This document shows, piece by piece, positions 40,522 through 50,053 of a stretch of DNA of 64,000 bases; positions within the stretch are counted from its first letter, which is position 1; every line of letters starts with the position of its first letter. The notes beneath the pieces were generated by a model. It was given only the letters and a program-made list of their open reading frames with translations. It had not been told where the DNA came from and did not search any database. Made by a program: the position numbers and the translations under genes. This DNA comes from Rhizobium rhizogenes (GTDB taxonomy: Bacteria > Pseudomonadota > Alphaproteobacteria > Rhizobiales > Rhizobiaceae): positions 1 to 64,000 of the forward strand of contig NZ_CP019701.2 in NCBI RefSeq assembly GCF_002005205.3, given 5' to 3'.

Positions 40522-41220
40522 ATGACGGAAGAGCGGCGTTCGCGCGCAACGGAAGCGTTTTTTGGCAGGCGCAAGGGAAAGCCTCTTCGCAATCAGCAGA
40601 TTGATACGATCGAGAACCTGCTGCCTTTGCTGAAAATCGATCTGGAAAGCGCGCCGCCGCGTAATCTTGCCGCTCTCTTTCCCGCGGATGTAAAATCGAT
40701 CCGTCTTGAGATCGGTTTCGGTGGCGGCGAACATCTGGCCCATCGTGCTGTCGAAAACCCTGAAACGGGTTTCATCGGCGTCGAGCCCTTCGTCAATTCC
40801 ATGGCCAAGCTGCTCGCGGCCGTGCGCGAAGGCGAGCTGATGAATATCCGTCTTTACGATGATGATGCGACGCAATTGCTGGACTGGCTGCCGGAAGGCT
40901 CGATCGATCATATCGACCTTCTCTATCCCGATCCCTGGCCGAAGAAGAAGCACTGGAAGCGTCGTTTCGTTTCTGACGTCAATCTTGCCCGCTTCCACCG
41001 CGTTCTGAAACCCGGTGGCAGGTTCTGCTTCGCATCGGATATCGATACTTACGTCAACTGGACGCTGCAGCATTGCGCCCGGTATGGCGGCTTCGAGTGG
41101 ACGGCGACAAGCGCTGACGATTGGCGCACGCCCTATGCCAACTGGCCGGGCACGCGTTACGAGAACAAGGCGAAAAGAGAAGGCCGCAGCTCGGCCTATC
41201 TCACCTTCATCCGCAGCTGA
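40522..41220 (+). CDS. trmB: tRNA (guanine-N7-)-methyltransferase TrmB
   Basis: A 232-residue enzyme that makes m7G46 in the variable loop of tRNA. SAM motif I is [15 protein letters not shown]; the family signature [19 protein letters not shown] is intact, and [16 protein letters not shown] follows. metK is 173 bases upstream. The gene converges on rbsK, with a 20-base palindrome at the junction. Confidence 0.95.
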   Translation: MTEERRSRATEAFFGRRKGKPLRNQQIDTIENLLPLLKIDLESAPPRNLAALFPADVKSIRLEIGFGGGEHLAHRAVENPETGFIGVEPFVNSMAKLLAAVREGELMNIRLYDDDATQLLDWLPEGSIDHIDLLYPDPWPKKKHWKRRFVSDVNLARFHRVLKPGGRFCFASDIDTYVNWTLQHCARYGGFEWTATSADDWRTPYANWPGTRYENKAKREGRSSAYLTFIRS

Positions 41221-41233
41221 TAGTCACAGGCGG

Positions 41234-41254
41234 CGCGAATATCAGATATTCGCG
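41234..41254. other. Near-perfect palindrome at the trmB/rbsK junction
   Basis: CGCGAATATC and GATATTCGCG flank one A, making perfect 10-base arms that include the rbsK stop codon. No T-run adjoins, so it is a weak terminator candidate, but as RNA on either strand it forms a stem between convergent genes. Confidence 0.5.
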
Positions 41255-42141
41255 TCCACTTCCGCGGCAAGCGGAATGGAGGGCTGGGCACCGGCACGGG
41301 TGCAGGCGAGCGAGCCGGCAACGGCAGCGCGCTTCAGCGCCTTTTCGAAATCCATTCCCTGATCGAGGCTGGCGGCAAGATAACCGCAGAAGGTATCGCC
41401 TGCGCCAACCGTATCGACCGGCTCGATCTTGAGGCCAGACGCCTTGTAGACCTTGCCGTCGCGCATGGCGATCACGCCGTCCGCACCAAGCGTGACAATC
41501 AATGTCTGGCCGGTCCTGTCATACAGGGCCTTGAGTTCGGTTTCCCGTTCGGAAGCGGAAAGTCCGTTCTTGCCGATCAACAGTTCGAACTCGGTTTCGT
41601 TGGCGATGACGATATCGGCAAGGCCGGCAAGGCGCGGCCCGTCGGCGGTCAGCGGCGCAGTATTGATGACGGTGGTGATGCGTTTCGCCTTCGCTGTCGT
41701 CAGCGCCGCTTCGATGGCGGGTGCCGGTATCTCGAACTGCAGCATCAAAATGTCGCCTGCCGACATTTCCGCCACGGCCTTTGCGGCGTCGGACGTGGAG
41801 ACTTCGCCATTGGCGGCGGGAATGACCGAGATCATGTTTTCCCCGCCTTCACAGATAAGGATCACCGCCGTTCCCGTCGGGCCGGGCGCTGTTTTGACCA
41901 ATGAGAGATCGGTGCCGGCGTCGCGCAGCAACGTCAATGCCGGTGCGGCAAAGGTGTCGTCACCCGCAGCCCCCGCCATCTTGACCGTGGCGCCAGCGCG
42001 CCGTGCGGCCAGTGCCTGGTTGGCTCCCTTGCCGCCTGCGGCCGTGGAGAAAGTCTCTCCCGTCACGGTTTCACCGGGCTTGGGCAGGCGTTTGGCGGTG
42101 GCGACGAGATCCATGTTGATGGAGCCGAAAACAGTAATCAT
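41242..42141 (-). CDS. rbsK: Ribokinase (PfkB family)
   Basis: A 299-residue carbohydrate kinase. N-terminal VFGSINMDLVATAKRLPKPGETV is the RbsK motif, GGKGANQALAA the sugar-binding loop, and DTVGAGDTFCGYLAAS holds the catalytic aspartate and anion hole. Substrate is probably ribose; related PfkB kinases cannot be fully excluded. ATG 42141 and 42150 are in frame. No ribose transporter or regulator is adjacent, so it is isolated. It is 54 bases from rmuC, on the same strand. Confidence 0.9.
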   Translation of the reverse strand: MITVFGSINMDLVATAKRLPKPGETVTGETFSTAAGGKGANQALAARRAGATVKMAGAAGDDTFAAPALTLLRDAGTDLSLVKTAPGPTGTAVILICEGGENMISVIPAANGEVSTSDAAKAVAEMSAGDILMLQFEIPAPAIEAALTTAKAKRITTVINTAPLTADGPRLAGLADIVIANETEFELLIGKNGLSASERETELKALYDRTGQTLIVTLGADGVIAMRDGKVYKASGLKIEPVDTVGAGDTFCGYLAASLDQGMDFEKALKRAAVAGSLACTRAGAQPSIPLAAEVDANI

Positions 42142-42194
42142 GGCGGGCATGTCCGTATAAAATTCAAGCAAGGCGGCGACTTTGCCCGAGGCGA

Positions 42195-43388
42195 TCACTC
42201 GTCGTCAACCACCCGCAACTTGGCCGTTCCCGCCCTGTTCTCCGCAAAGCGCCGCGTTTGCTCGATTTCCCCAGGTGTGCTCTCCTTTTCGCTTGGCGAA
42301 AAATCGAGGCCCTCGATCTTTTGGCCGCGCGCCAGCACCTTGTCGGAGGAAATCAGCATCATGTCGATGTCCTTCTGCGCCAGCCCGAAATGGGCCTGCA
42401 GCTTGCGCGTCCGGTCGTCCAGCCGCCGCACATCGTCCATGAGCAGGGCGACTTCGCCCTGAATGAGATGCGCCTGCTCGCGCATGCGCTGATCCTTGAG
42501 TACGGACTGGATAACCTGCACCGACAGCATCAGCAGCGATGGTGAAACGATGACCACGCGGGCGCGGTGGGCGCGTTGCACGAGATATTCGAAATGCTGG
42601 TGAATATCGGCGAAGATCGATTCGGACGGCACGAAGATGAAGGCCGTATCCTGTGTCTCGCCGCGAATGAGGTATTTCTCGGCCACGTCGCGAATATGCA
42701 CTTCCATATCGCGACGAAACTGCTGCACGGCGGCGCGTTTGGTTTCCGGTGTCTCGTCCGCCTTGATGGCGTTCCAGGCCTCCAGCGGAAACTTGGCGTC
42801 GATGACGAGCGGCGGCGCATTGTTCGGCATCTTGATGGTGCAGTCCGGCCGGTAGCCATTCGAAAGCGTTGGCTGAAGCTGGAAGGCGCTGGCGGGAAGG
42901 GCGTCGGCAATCAGTGTCTCCATGCGCGCCTGTCCGAAAGCACCGCGCGTCTGCTTGTTGGACAGGATCGCCTGCAGCCCGACCACATCCTTCGCCAGAT
43001 CCTGAATATTGCCCTGTGCCGCATCGATAACGGCAAGACGCTCCTGCAGGCGGCTCAGATTTTCATGCGTCGACCGGGTCTGTTCCGTCAGGGTTTCGCC
43101 AAGGCGCTGCGACATGCCGTCGAGGCGCTGGTTGAGCGTCTGGCTCATCTCGGTCTGGCGCGTGCCGAGCGTTTCCGCCATGGCCGCGATCCGGCCATGC
43201 AGTTCGGACTGTGTTTTCAGGAGATCGGAGATTTCGCCGTCGGCACCCGCTTTTTTCGTGCGGTTCGTCGTAACCAGCCAGATCGTTGCCAGACCGAAAA
43301 CCAGAGCCGCGAGCAGCGCGCCGAAACTGATATCGACGGAACCGGCACGCAGGGCTGGATCGAGGAGAACGGAGAAATCTATGCTCAT
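42195..43388 (-). CDS. rmuC: DNA recombination protein RmuC
   Basis: A 397-residue protein: N-terminal membrane helix (about residues 20-42, GALLAALVFGLATIWLV), a long coiled coil (about 50-135), and the RmuC domain with restriction-endonuclease-like fold (PPLVIDAKFPLEAW, AFIFVPSESIFADIHQHFEYLVQRA). RmuC limits inversions at short inverted repeats; biochemical activity is not settled. I used ATG 43388 (MSIDFS); the frame extends 13 codons upstream without a good start. Confidence 0.9.
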   Translation of the reverse strand: MSIDFSVLLDPALRAGSVDISFGALLAALVFGLATIWLVTTNRTKKAGADGEISDLLKTQSELHGRIAAMAETLGTRQTEMSQTLNQRLDGMSQRLGETLTEQTRSTHENLSRLQERLAVIDAAQGNIQDLAKDVVGLQAILSNKQTRGAFGQARMETLIADALPASAFQLQPTLSNGYRPDCTIKMPNNAPPLVIDAKFPLEAWNAIKADETPETKRAAVQQFRRDMEVHIRDVAEKYLIRGETQDTAFIFVPSESIFADIHQHFEYLVQRAHRARVVIVSPSLLMLSVQVIQSVLKDQRMREQAHLIQGEVALLMDDVRRLDDRTRKLQAHFGLAQKDIDMMLISSDKVLARGQKIEGLDFSPSEKESTPGEIEQTRRFAENRAGTAKLRVVDDE

Positions 43389-43537
43389 GATTAAATCTAG
43401 CAGGTTTCTTGTGATTCGGAAGATCAAAACAAGAACATTCCTGCGGCGGAAATGAGTCGGGCAGGGCGGATGCCGCAGGCCGTTTTCACCCTCGTGTTTT
43501 TTATTTCCTCGGCGCGAGAGATACGTTATGGGAAGCC

Positions 43538-44050
43538 ATGACTATCAAACCGCTTATCATTTTGCCCGATCCCGTGCTGCGCCAGCAATCGAAGCCCATC
43601 GAACAGGTGGATGCTGAGGTGCTGCGCCTTGCCGACGACATGCTGGAAACCATGTATGATGCGCCGGGCATCGGCCTCGCCGCCATTCAGATCGGCGTGG
43701 CGCGCCGTATGCTGGTGATCGACGTTGCGCGTGAAGGCGAGGAAAAGACCCCGATCGTCTTTATCAATCCGGAAATCCTCAAGGTCTCGGACGATGTCTC
43801 GACCTATGAGGAAGGCTGCCTCTCCATCCCCGATTATTACGCCGAGGTGGAGCGTCCCGCGTCGCTCACGGTGCAATATGTCGGCCGCGACGGCAAGCAG
43901 CAGAGGGTCGAGGCGGACGGGCTTCTCGCCACCTGCCTGCAGCACGAGATCGATCATCTGAACGGCGTTCTCTTCATCGACCATATTTCGCGGCTCAAGC
44001 GCGACATGGTCATCAAGAAATTCACGAAAGCGGCCCGCGCAAAGATCTGA
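43538..44050 (+). CDS. def: Peptide deformylase
   Basis: A 170-residue metalloenzyme that removes the formyl group from nascent proteins. The three hallmark motifs are present: [22 protein letters not shown] with the metal-binding Cys, and QHEIDHLNG with two histidines and the catalytic Glu. The next gene, fmt, makes the formyl-methionyl-tRNA it acts on; they are 47 bases apart. Confidence 0.97.
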   Translation: MTIKPLIILPDPVLRQQSKPIEQVDAEVLRLADDMLETMYDAPGIGLAAIQIGVARRMLVIDVAREGEEKTPIVFINPEILKVSDDVSTYEEGCLSIPDYYAEVERPASLTVQYVGRDGKQQRVEADGLLATCLQHEIDHLNGVLFIDHISRLKRDMVIKKFTKAARAKI

Positions 44051-44097
44051 TCCCTCCCCTTTGGGAGACGGAACGGAAGACAGGGCAGGGGGCGACG

Positions 44098-45033
44098 ATG
44101 GCTCTTCGCATCATTTTTATGGGCACGCCGGATTTTTCCGTTCCCACTCTGCGTGCATTGGTGGAGGCGGGCCACGAGGTCGTGGCCGTTTATACCCAGC
44201 CGCCGCGTCCCGGCGGTCGCCGTGGTCTCGATCTGCAAAAGTCTCCGGTGTATCAGGCGGCCGAACTGCTGGGGCTTCCCGTGCTGACGCCCGTGAACTT
44301 CAAGTCTGAGGAAGATCGCCAGCGGTTCCGCGAATTTGATGCGGATGTGGCGGTTGTCGTCGCCTACGGGCTGTTGCTGCCGGAAGCGATCCTCTCCGGC
44401 ACGCGCCTCGGCTGTTATAACGGCCATGCCTCGCTGCTGCCACGCTGGCGCGGTGCGGCCCCCATCCAGCGGGCGATCATGGCCGGTGATGCCGAGACCG
44501 GTATGATGGTCATGAAAATGGAAAAGGGGCTGGATACCGGCCCTGTCGCGCTAACCGCAAAGGTCGCGATTGACGAAAATATGACGGCTGGCGAATTGCA
44601 CGACGGCCTGATGCTGGCAGGCGCGCGATTGATGCGGCAGGCGATGGACAAGCTGGAAGCCGGCGACCTGCCTCTCGTCACGCAGGCGGAAGAGGGCGTT
44701 GTTTACGCCGCGAAGATCGACAAGGGCGAGACCCGCATCGATTTTTCCCGTCCCGCGCAGGATGTGCACAACCATATTCGCGGCCTGTCGCCGTTCCCCG
44801 GCGCATGGCTGGAAATGGAAATCGGCGGCAAGGCGGAGCGGGTGAAGGTTCTCGCCTCCGAACTGGCAAGCGGCATGGGGGAAGCGGGTGCGGTGCTTGA
44901 TGACGCCCTGACGATTGCCTGCGGCAGCGATGCCGTGCGGCTTACCCGCCTGCAGAAGGCGGGCGGTAAACCGATGTCTGCTGCCGATTTCGTGCGTGGC
45001 ACGCCGGTTCCCGCCACAACGAGGCTCGGCTGA
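44098..45033 (+). CDS. fmt: Methionyl-tRNA formyltransferase
   Basis: A 311-residue enzyme formylating initiator Met-tRNA with 10-formyl-tetrahydrofolate. N-terminal [16 protein letters not shown] and [19 protein letters not shown] (the catalytic Asn and His region) with SPFPGAW in the C-terminal OB domain. The expected catalytic Asp is in the LDTGPV stretch. Its stop overlaps the truA start (TGATG), so the genes are coupled. Confidence 0.96.
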   Translation: MALRIIFMGTPDFSVPTLRALVEAGHEVVAVYTQPPRPGGRRGLDLQKSPVYQAAELLGLPVLTPVNFKSEEDRQRFREFDADVAVVVAYGLLLPEAILSGTRLGCYNGHASLLPRWRGAAPIQRAIMAGDAETGMMVMKMEKGLDTGPVALTAKVAIDENMTAGELHDGLMLAGARLMRQAMDKLEAGDLPLVTQAEEGVVYAAKIDKGETRIDFSRPAQDVHNHIRGLSPFPGAWLEMEIGGKAERVKVLASELASGMGEAGAVLDDALTIACGSDAVRLTRLQKAGGKPMSAADFVRGTPVPATTRLG

Positions 45034-45839
45034 TGCCACGCTTCCGCATGACCGTCGAATATGACGGCACGCCTTACTTCGGCTGGCAGAGACAGGATAA
45101 TGGCCCCTCGGTTCAGGGTGCGCTGGAGGCTGCGGTCCGGTCACTGACCGGGGAGAGCGTCTCCATTCGCGGTGCGGGCCGCACCGATTCCGGCGTGCAT
45201 GCCGTGGGGCAGGTCATCCATGTCGATCTTTCCCGCGACTGGGAACCCTACAAGCTTCGCAATGCCCTGAACGCGCATCTGGCCATGGCAAAAGAGGCTG
45301 TCTCTGTTCTGGATGCGGCGGCGGTGACGGAGGATTTCGACGCCCGCTTTTCCGCCATCCGCCGTCACTATCTCTACCGCATCATTTGCCGTAAGGCCCG
45401 GCTGGCGCTGGAACGCAAGCGGGCATGGTGGGTGTCGAAGGACATGGACCATGAGCTTATGCATGCCGCCGCGCAGATGCTCGTCGGTCGGCATGATTTC
45501 ACCACCTTTCGCTCGGTCCATTGCCAGGCAAACAGCCCGATCCGGACGCTCGACCGGCTGGATGTGACGCGCAACGGCGACCTCATCGAAATCCGTGCGA
45601 CGGCGCAGAGCTTTCTGCACAACCAGATACGCTCCTTCGCCGGTACGCTGAAACTCGCAGGCGAAGGGACAATGACGCCGGAGGATGTGCGAGCCGCGCT
45701 GGAAGCGCGGGACCGCAAGGCCTGCGGCCCCGTCGCACCGCCGGATGGTCTTTATTTCATGCAGGTCGATTATCCAGACGTAATCGAGCCTCGACGCCCG
45801 CGCATGGAGATGAGCAATGACGGTGACGATCTATCATAA
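45033..45839 (+). CDS. truA: tRNA pseudouridine synthase A
   Basis: A 268-residue enzyme converting U38-40 in the anticodon stem. Catalytic Asp is in [34 protein letters not shown] and [13 protein letters not shown] are family signatures. The end overlaps the next gene's start by 23 bases. The fmt-truA pairing is common in Alphaproteobacteria. Confidence 0.96.
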   Translation: MPRFRMTVEYDGTPYFGWQRQDNGPSVQGALEAAVRSLTGESVSIRGAGRTDSGVHAVGQVIHVDLSRDWEPYKLRNALNAHLAMAKEAVSVLDAAAVTEDFDARFSAIRRHYLYRIICRKARLALERKRAWWVSKDMDHELMHAAAQMLVGRHDFTTFRSVHCQANSPIRTLDRLDVTRNGDLIEIRATAQSFLHNQIRSFAGTLKLAGEGTMTPEDVRAALEARDRKACGPVAPPDGLYFMQVDYPDVIEPRRPRMEMSNDGDDLS

Positions 45840-46224
45840 TCCCGCCTGTGGAACCTCGCGCAACACGCTTGCGATGATCAGGGCCTCCGGTGTCGAACCG
45901 GTGGTGATAGAATATCTGAAAACACCGCCTGCGCGAGACGAGATACGCGATCTTGCCGTGCGCATCGGGGTTCCGCTGAGGGCCCTGCTGCGCGAAAAGG
46001 GAACGCCCTATGCGGCGTTGGGGCTGCAGGATGAAACCGTAACGGATGATGCGTTGCTTGACGCCATAGAAGCCCATCCGGTCCTGCTCAACCGCCCGAT
46101 CGTGGTAACGCCCAGGGGTGTGCGGCTTTGCCGGCCCTCGGAGGTGGTGCTGGAAATTCTGCCGAACCCGGATATCGGGGAATTCGTGAAAGAAGACGGC
46201 GAGATCGTCCGCTCCGGCCGCTGA
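45817..46224 (+). CDS. arsC: Arsenate reductase ArsC, glutaredoxin-dependent type
   Basis: A 135-residue thioredoxin-fold ArsC. Catalytic Cys11 is in [11 protein letters not shown], the family CGTS motif, and the arsenate-stabilising region [19 protein letters not shown] is close to the family L-x-R-P motif. It reduces arsenate to arsenite using glutathione. The start overlaps truA by 23 bases. No arsR, arsB or acr3 gene is near, so an ArsC-like housekeeping role is possible. Confidence 0.88.
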   Translation: MTVTIYHNPACGTSRNTLAMIRASGVEPVVIEYLKTPPARDEIRDLAVRIGVPLRALLREKGTPYAALGLQDETVTDDALLDAIEAHPVLLNRPIVVTPRGVRLCRPSEVVLEILPNPDIGEFVKEDGEIVRSGR

Positions 46225-46239
46225 AACTCTCGGCAAAGG

Positions 46240-46836
46240 TCAGGTGGGATAAACGCCGAGAAAGCGCTGCAGCGCCTCCGACAGAAGCATGCCCGGCACC
46301 AGCAGCGTCATGACGATGGCGGAGACGAGCAGCGACTGGTCACGGATGAAGAACCGCACGATCCGCGAAAAGGCGAAGACCAGCGACAGGAGCAGCGCCA
46401 GCCACAGAATGGCGATCAGCCCCTGCAGAGGCGGCAGGAAGAATGCGATCAGGATCAAAACCGCATAGGCATAGGAAAACGGCAGCGACAGCCAGTTCAT
46501 GGTGGTGACGAGCGGGGCGAATTTCTCCCGTGCGCCGAAGGCGTATAACAGCATGCCGATCAGCAGCAGCGGCACGATCCAGCAGATGGCCTCGACCATC
46601 GCCAGACGGAAAAAGAAGAGCAGCCCGGTTCCGGTGCCCGGTGGACATCCGGCGAGGAAGGCCGCGCGCAGCCACAGCCAGGAAACCAGCATGGCGGGCA
46701 GGCACCACAGGGCGGAATAGAAGGATCGTGCCATGCCGCGCTCGGTCAGATCGAGATAGCGCGCGCCGGTATGGTCGCCGAGCAGCAGAAGCCACAGGCC
46801 TTTCAGATAGAGCCTTACTTCACTTGCCGTCGGCAT
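46240..46836 (-). CDS. Unknown multi-pass membrane protein
   Basis: A 198-residue protein I do not recognise by motif. Hydrophobic segments lie at about residues 42-62, 72-100, 120-158 (probably two) and 167-185, so four or five membrane helices. The N-terminus ([26 protein letters not shown]) looks like an amphipathic or interfacial helix. It overlaps the end of dapE by 17 bases on the same strand, so it is co-translated with dapE, and dapD lies just upstream. No enzymatic residues stand out. Confidence 0.75.
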   Translation of the reverse strand: MPTASEVRLYLKGLWLLLLGDHTGARYLDLTERGMARSFYSALWCLPAMLVSWLWLRAAFLAGCPPGTGTGLLFFFRLAMVEAICWIVPLLLIGMLLYAFGAREKFAPLVTTMNWLSLPFSYAYAVLILIAFFLPPLQGLIAILWLALLLSLVFAFSRIVRFFIRDQSLLVSAIVMTLLVPGMLLSEALQRFLGVYPT

Positions 46837-48016
46837 GGGCGAACCATCGTTCGATAAAGGTTTCGTAGATGCGCGTCAGTGTCTCGAGATCGGCAACCGC
46901 CACACGCTCATCGACCATATGCATCGTTTGTCCGACGAGGCCGAATTCCACCACCGGGCAATAATCCTTGATGAAGCGCGCATCCGAGGTGCCGCCGGTG
47001 GTCGACAGTTTCGGCTCCTTGCCGGTAACGGCCTCAACCGCGCCGGAAAGCGAGGAGATGAGCGCATTGTTCCGCGTCAAAAAGACATGCGCCGGGCGGT
47101 CTGCCCAGACGATCTCGTATTTCACCGGGCTGCGTTCGGGACGAAGCTCGCCATCGGCCGCAGCTGCATCGAGACGGCGGATGATTTCCGCTCGCAGGCT
47201 TTCGGCTGTCCATGTGTCGTTGAAGCGAATGTTGAAGGCCGCCGTCGCCCGCGCGGGGATGACATTGGTCGCGGCATTGCCGGTGTCGAAGGTCGTTACT
47301 TCCAGATTGGATGGCTGGAAATTATCCGTGCCGTGATCGAAGGGCGGATGCATCAGCGCCTGGGTCAGCTGCAGCAGCCCGCGAATGGGGTTGTCGGCGA
47401 GATGCGGATAGGCAGCGTGGCCCTGAACGCCATGGACCGTGATCCGGCCGGAAAGCGATCCGCGACGACCGATCTTGATCATGTCGCCCAGCTGGTCGGG
47501 ATTGGTCGGCTCCCCCACGACGCAGGCGTCCCATGTCTCGCCTTTGGCGGCGGCCCATTCCAGCAGCTTGGAGGTGCCGTTGATTGATGGGCCTTCCTCG
47601 TCGCCGGTAATCAGGAAGGAAACGGAGCCCTGCGGTTTGCCGTGTTTTTCGATATGGCGGGCAATGGCCGCAACGAAACAGGCGATGCCGCCCTTCATGT
47701 CCACCGCACCGCGGCCGTACATTTCACCGCCGGCAATCTCTGCCGAGAAGGGTGGATGGCTCCATGCGGCCTCGTCACCCACGGGAACGACATCCGTATG
47801 GCCCGCAAACATCAGATGCGGACCCTCGGTGCCGAGCCGGGCGTAGAGGTTTTCCACGTCAGGCGTTCCCGCCTCGCTTGCAATCATCCTTTCAACCGCA
47901 AAGCCGAGCGGCGAAAGCAGGGTGTCGAGCAGGGAAAGCGCGCCACCTTCCTCAGGCGTCACCGACGGGCAACGGATGAGGGCGGCGAGATTGGCAACGG
48001 GATCGGTCGTGGTCAT
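46820..48016 (-). CDS. dapE: Succinyl-diaminopimelate desuccinylase
   Basis: A 398-residue M20 metallopeptidase of the lysine/diaminopimelate pathway. Metal ligands are in [13 protein letters not shown] and [11 protein letters not shown], and the catalytic Glu follows in [11 protein letters not shown]. The dimerisation domain and [13 protein letters not shown] are in place. It follows dapD in the same orientation after 14 bases. Confidence 0.97.
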   Translation of the reverse strand: MTTTDPVANLAALIRCPSVTPEEGGALSLLDTLLSPLGFAVERMIASEAGTPDVENLYARLGTEGPHLMFAGHTDVVPVGDEAAWSHPPFSAEIAGGEMYGRGAVDMKGGIACFVAAIARHIEKHGKPQGSVSFLITGDEEGPSINGTSKLLEWAAAKGETWDACVVGEPTNPDQLGDMIKIGRRGSLSGRITVHGVQGHAAYPHLADNPIRGLLQLTQALMHPPFDHGTDNFQPSNLEVTTFDTGNAATNVIPARATAAFNIRFNDTWTAESLRAEIIRRLDAAAADGELRPERSPVKYEIVWADRPAHVFLTRNNALISSLSGAVEAVTGKEPKLSTTGGTSDARFIKDYCPVVEFGLVGQTMHMVDERVAVADLETLTRIYETFIERWFAHADGK

Positions 48017-48030
48017 GGTATCAGCTTTTA

Positions 48031-48885
48031 TCAGTCGCGCAGAAGCTCGTTGATGCCGGTCTTGGAGCGGGTCTTTTCATCGACGCGCTTGACGATCACG
48101 GCGCAATAGAGGCTCGGACCCGGCTCGCCGTTCGGGAAAGGCTTGCCCGGCATGGTGCCGGCAACGACGACGGAATAGGGCGGTACTTCGCCATAGGTGA
48201 TTTCGCCGGTGGCGCGATCAACGATCTTGGTCGACTTGCCGATGAACACGCCCATGCCGAGAACGGCACCTTCGCGCACGATGCAGCCTTCAACGACTTC
48301 CGAACGGGCGCCGATGAAGCAATTATCCTCAATGATGGTCGGGCCGGCCTGCAGCGGCTCCAGAACGCCGCCGATGCCGACGCCGCCGGAGAGGTGCACG
48401 TTCTTGCCGATCTGCGCGCAGGAGCCAACGGTTGCCCAGGTATCGACCATCGTGCCTTCATCGACGTAAGCACCGAGGTTGACGAAAGACGGCATCAGCA
48501 CCACGTTCTTGGCCACGTAAGCCGAACGGCGCACGACGGCATTCGGCACGGCGCGGAAACCGGCGGCACGGAACTGGTTTTCACCCCAGTTTTCGAACTT
48601 CGACGGCACCTTGTCCCACCAGGTGGATTCACCCGGTCCGCCAGTGACGATCTCCATGTCGTTCAGGCGGAAGGAGAGAAGAACGGCCTTTTTCAGCCAC
48701 TGGTTTACCTTCCAGCTTCCGTCGGCCTGCTTTTCGGCCACGCGCGCCTTGCCGCTATCGAGAAGTTGAAGAGATGTGTTCACCGCATCGCGAACCTCGC
48801 CCTTCGTCGATACATTCACGCCATCGCGGTTGTCAAAGGCGGTTTCGATGATGGTTTCGAGGGAAGTGAGATCCGTAAGGCTCAT
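48031..48885 (-). CDS. dapD: Tetrahydrodipicolinate N-succinyltransferase
   Basis: A 284-residue trimeric left-handed beta-helix enzyme, succinylating tetrahydrodipicolinate in lysine and peptidoglycan precursor synthesis. Hexapeptide repeats span about residues 120-220 ([42 protein letters not shown]). I chose ATG 48885 (MSLTDL) rather than upstream starts. It runs into dapE. Confidence 0.96.
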   Translation of the reverse strand: MSLTDLTSLETIIETAFDNRDGVNVSTKGEVRDAVNTSLQLLDSGKARVAEKQADGSWKVNQWLKKAVLLSFRLNDMEIVTGGPGESTWWDKVPSKFENWGENQFRAAGFRAVPNAVVRRSAYVAKNVVLMPSFVNLGAYVDEGTMVDTWATVGSCAQIGKNVHLSGGVGIGGVLEPLQAGPTIIEDNCFIGARSEVVEGCIVREGAVLGMGVFIGKSTKIVDRATGEITYGEVPPYSVVVAGTMPGKPFPNGEPGPSLYCAVIVKRVDEKTRSKTGINELLRD

Positions 48886-49028
48886 GGAAAATTCCTTAAA
48901 GTCGCGTGTGGTCATGGTCACGGAAGGTCCCGCGCCGCTGGAAGGCTTTGGCCATTTGATCTAAGGGAGTGTTGGAAAGGCGTCAATGTGATTTGGGTGA
49001 TTTGGCGCGCCAGACGAAAGGCATGGAA

Positions 49029-49889
49029 ATGACACGACTGAAAAACGGCAAATTGCGGCGCAAGGACGGGGTATGGGACCCCTTGAAGCGCAGCTCTGCG
49101 GACAAGCAGCAGGCCGAGGTCGTTCCCAGGACACCGCAATCGGATTCCCCGTCCTACCGGCTTGCTTATGCGGATATGGATTTTCTTTGCCGTGAGGAAC
49201 TGCGCCCCGTCAGGCTGCAGCTTGAACTTCTGAAAACGGAAATGGCGCTCACCGAGCGCGGCATCAAATCCACCGTCGTCATGTTCGGCGGTGCGCGTAT
49301 TCCCGAACCCGGCGGCGAAGCCTGGGCGGCCCGCAACGAGACGCAGAAGCGCAATCTGGAACAGTCCTCCGTCTATTATGACGAGGCGCGCAAATTTGCC
49401 CGCCTTTGCACCGATTATGCCGCGAAGTCCGATCACCTCGAATATGTCGTGGTCACCGGTGGTGGCCCCGGTGTCATGGAGGCGGGCAATCGAGGTGCTG
49501 CCGATGTCGGAGGCCCGTCGATCGGCCTCAACATCGTTCTGCCGCATGAGCAGGCGCCGAATGCCTATGTCACGCCTGAGCTCAGCTTCAACTTCCACTA
49601 CTTCGCCATTCGCAAGATGCATTTCCTGATGCGCGCGAAGGCCGTGGTGATCTTCCCCGGTGGCTTCGGTACGCTCGATGAGCTTTTCGAGACGCTGACG
49701 CTTATCCAGACCAAGCGCATGGCGCCCATTCCGCTCATCCTGTTCGGCGAGAAATTTTGGCGCTCGGTCGTCAATTTCGAATTCCTGGCGGATTTCGGCA
49801 CGATCGCCCCGGAAGATATGGATCTGCTGCACTTTGCCGAAACGGCAGATGATGCATGGAAAATCATCTCGGCCTATTACGAACACTGA
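49029..49889 (+). CDS. LOG-family protein (cytokinin riboside 5'-monophosphate phosphoribohydrolase-like)
   Basis: A 286-residue Rossmann-like protein with the LOG motifs VVTGGGPGVMEAGNRGA and PGGFGTLDELFETLT, still often mislabelled lysine decarboxylase. An N-terminal extension of about 75 residues is unlike short plant LOGs. Possible activities are phosphoribohydrolase or nucleotide scavenging. ATG 49029 has GAAAGG seven bases upstream; 49023 is also in frame. It is divergent from dapD. Confidence 0.9.
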   Translation: MTRLKNGKLRRKDGVWDPLKRSSADKQQAEVVPRTPQSDSPSYRLAYADMDFLCREELRPVRLQLELLKTEMALTERGIKSTVVMFGGARIPEPGGEAWAARNETQKRNLEQSSVYYDEARKFARLCTDYAAKSDHLEYVVVTGGGPGVMEAGNRGAADVGGPSIGLNIVLPHEQAPNAYVTPELSFNFHYFAIRKMHFLMRAKAVVIFPGGFGTLDELFETLTLIQTKRMAPIPLILFGEKFWRSVVNFEFLADFGTIAPEDMDLLHFAETADDAWKIISAYYEH

Positions 49890-50053
49890 TTTCTGCTTGG
49901 CGCGACGAAGTAATTTTAGGGCTTAATTAGCAAACATACTCTAATTTTGCCTCGTCGCGCTGCAGCGCACTGTCCATGCGGACGGGCCTCCATGACGGAG
50001 ATTTATCATCCGTTGACGTCAGCCTCCCGGCAGACGATTTGATCGAGGCCAAA

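Noticed and set aside
49029..49889. Lysine decarboxylase annotation
   Set aside because: The GGGPGVMEA and PGGFGTLDE motifs are LOG/phosphoribohydrolase motifs; there is no PLP lysine.
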